A stretch of 5,910 nt of DNA from an uncultured Oscillospiraceae bacterium (GTDB lineage: Bacteria; Bacillota; Clostridia; Oscillospirales; Oscillospiraceae). Where the stretch lies: contig CAQCFX010000063.1 of assembly GCA_948766235.1 (NCBI GenBank), positions 1,242 through 7,151 of the forward strand, in the 5' to 3' direction. Below, one piece after another: positions 5,048 through 5,910 of this stretch. How positions within the stretch are numbered: position 1 is the first letter of the stretch; the number at the start of each line of letters is the position of its first letter. A program made the position numbers and the translations under genes. A model generated the notes under the pieces. It was not told where the DNA came from and ran no database searches. It saw only the letters and a program-made list of their open reading frames with translations.

Positions 5048-5644
5048 ATGAAATTGTTCAAACGCGTTGCCCTTTTGGCGCTGAGCCTGGCGCTGGTCCT
5101 GGGCCTGGCCGGCTGCGCCGCCGGGCCGGAAATGCCCATGGAGGCCACCATCGACGGCCACACCATCACCCTGGGCAAGACCACCATGGCGGACATGGCC
5201 GACTGGGGCTACGAGGTCAATTCCGCCGGACGGCAGGACGTGGCCTATGACGGCGATAAGTACATCTATTTCCACTACAGCCTGTCCAAGGGTGCGGGCG
5301 ACCAGTTCTGGGTGTCGGTGTACACCCCCTACTACGGCGGCACAAACATCAATAAGGAGGCCGGCGAGGCCGCCCAGTCGGGCATCGTCTTTGCCGTCAC
5401 CCTGTCCAAGTCCGCCACCGAAAAGATTTCCGCCACCTATAACGGCGTGGACGTGAAAGACATGAGCTTTGACACCGTGAAGGAGTGGGGCTGCAAGCAG
5501 GACGAGGAGGCCTCCCGGGTCACCTACAAGCTCACCGCCGCTCAGGGCTTCATCACCTGCCGGGCGGAGGACTCCTCCAGCGAGGAGATGAACGAGCTGC
5601 GGGTGAGCATGAGTGAAAAGGCCTTCCTGGCTATGCAGAAATAA
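5048..5644 (+). CDS. Secreted lipoprotein of unknown function
   Basis: A 198-residue exported lipoprotein anchored to the outer face of the membrane. Residues 1-22 form a lipoprotein signal peptide (KLFKR, then a Leu/Ala core), and LAGC at 20-23 is the lipobox with C23 as the lipidated residue. The mature part is acidic and soluble with no other membrane segment. Two segments look related: TMADMADWGYEVNSAG (46-61) and SFDTVKEWGCKQDEEA (140-155), each with a Trp-Gly after a short helix, suggesting a duplicated small domain. Two mature cysteines besides C23 (149 and 171) could form a disulphide. The ATG at 5048 has AGGAG ten bases upstream, slightly long. It is divergent from the sigma factor gene and could belong to that sigma's regulon, but no shared promoter motif was found. 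I do not recognise a family with known function. Confidence 0.85.
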   Translation: MKLFKRVALLALSLALVLGLAGCAAGPEMPMEATIDGHTITLGKTTMADMADWGYEVNSAGRQDVAYDGDKYIYFHYSLSKGAGDQFWVSVYTPYYGGTNINKEAGEAAQSGIVFAVTLSKSATEKISATYNGVDVKDMSFDTVKEWGCKQDEEASRVTYKLTAAQGFITCRAEDSSSEEMNELRVSMSEKAFLAMQK

Positions 5645-5648
5645 AAAC

Positions 5649-5683
5649 AGCACGGCCCCGCCGGATTCCGGCGGGGCCGTGCT
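5649..5683. terminator. Shared bidirectional hairpin terminator
   Basis: A 16-bp perfect stem, arms 5649-5664 and 5668-5683, with an ATT loop. It starts four bases after the lipoprotein stop and abuts the stop codon of the converging HD-type gene. Read on the minus strand the hairpin is followed by TGTTTTTAT, a good T-tail. On the plus strand the tail is only TCACTTT, so it is stronger for the minus-strand gene. Confidence 0.85.
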
Positions 5684-5910
5684 TCACTTTCCTTCCAAGA
5701 AATAGGACGCCTCCATGTCCGCCGTGGCCAGGGCGAAGGCCAGGGGGTACTGCTGAAGGGCCTGGCCCACCATCCGGCTGTCCTCCACCCCGGAAAAGCC
5801 CATGTGCCAGCGGATGGCCATGGCCTCCTCCCGGGTCAGGCGCATGAAGCCGGAGATGATGTACACGCTCTTCTCCCCGTGGCCGTAGGGCAGCTTGTCG
5901 TCATAGAAAA
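5684..5910 (-). CDS. HD-domain hydrolase-like protein, C-terminal fragment cut by window edge
   Basis: Only the last 74 codons are inside the window; the frame is open to the right edge and ends with TGA at 5686-5684. The visible part contains YDDKLPYGHGEKSVYIIS followed by LTREEAMAIRWHMGF. I recognise this pattern from clostridial HD-superfamily proteins, small metal-dependent phosphohydrolases, where a PxGHGEKS segment and an IRWHMG segment follow the HD metal site. The metal-binding HD pair itself would lie upstream, outside the window. The tail is acidic (ADMEASYFLEGK). The first Met in the fragment, at 5866, is internal, not the start. The substrate is unknown. The gene ends at the hairpin shared with the lipoprotein gene. 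Confidence 0.7.
   Translation of the reverse strand, partial: FYDDKLPYGHGEKSVYIISGFMRLTREEAMAIRWHMGFSGVEDSRMVGQALQQYPLAFALATADMEASYFLEGK

Noticed and set aside
4940..5653. Reverse open frame of 237 codons
   Set aside because: Antisense to the lipoprotein gene with its clear lipobox, and it runs through the divergent promoter region.

Overview
The window looks like chromosomal DNA of a GC-rich low-branching Firmicute, most likely an Oscillospiraceae-type gut Clostridium (Flavonifractor/Lawsonibacter-like). This placement is an inference. It rests on GC-rich coding sequence, strong AGGAGG-type ribosome binding sites, three GTG starts, sigma-A type promoters, a Firmicute TPP riboswitch driving a ThiT-type transporter, and Clostridia-style cell-envelope genes. 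No transposon, phage gene, CRISPR array, tRNA or rRNA is visible. It reads as ordinary core or near-core genome.

Layout. (1) Positions 1-1441, minus strand: a membrane-anchored cell-wall peptidase carrying LysM, G5 and the start of an M23 domain, cut by the left edge. Its leader holds a good promoter and a close match to the WalR box. (2) Positions 1442-1951: a divergent control region. It carries the peptidase promoter on the left. On the right are a near-consensus promoter, a TPP riboswitch, an intrinsic terminator and an extra hairpin ahead of thiT. (3) Positions 1952-3346, plus strand: a two-gene operon of a ThiT-like thiamine S-component and a Cof-type HAD phosphatase, closed by a strong hairpin terminator. 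(4) Positions 3395-4859, minus strand: an ECF sigma factor gene overlapping by 29 bp a gene for a single-pass membrane protein, probably its anti-sigma factor. (5) Positions 4860-5047: a divergent promoter region. (6) Positions 5048-5644, plus strand: a small secreted lipoprotein of unknown function, ending at a hairpin shared with the next convergent gene. (7) Positions 5684-5910, minus strand: the C-terminal end of an HD-type hydrolase-like protein, cut by the right edge.

How the parts fit. Thiamine uptake and a phosphatase are probably both turned down when TPP is plentiful, which raises the possibility that the HAD enzyme acts on a thiamine-pathway phosphate. The sigma/membrane-protein pair is a typical envelope-signal module. 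The M23 peptidase and the lipoprotein also belong to the envelope. I found no convincing undescribed system. The most interesting points are the WalR-like box in front of the peptidase, the unusual TPP riboswitch architecture, and a ThiT that lacks the usual substrate-binding histidine.
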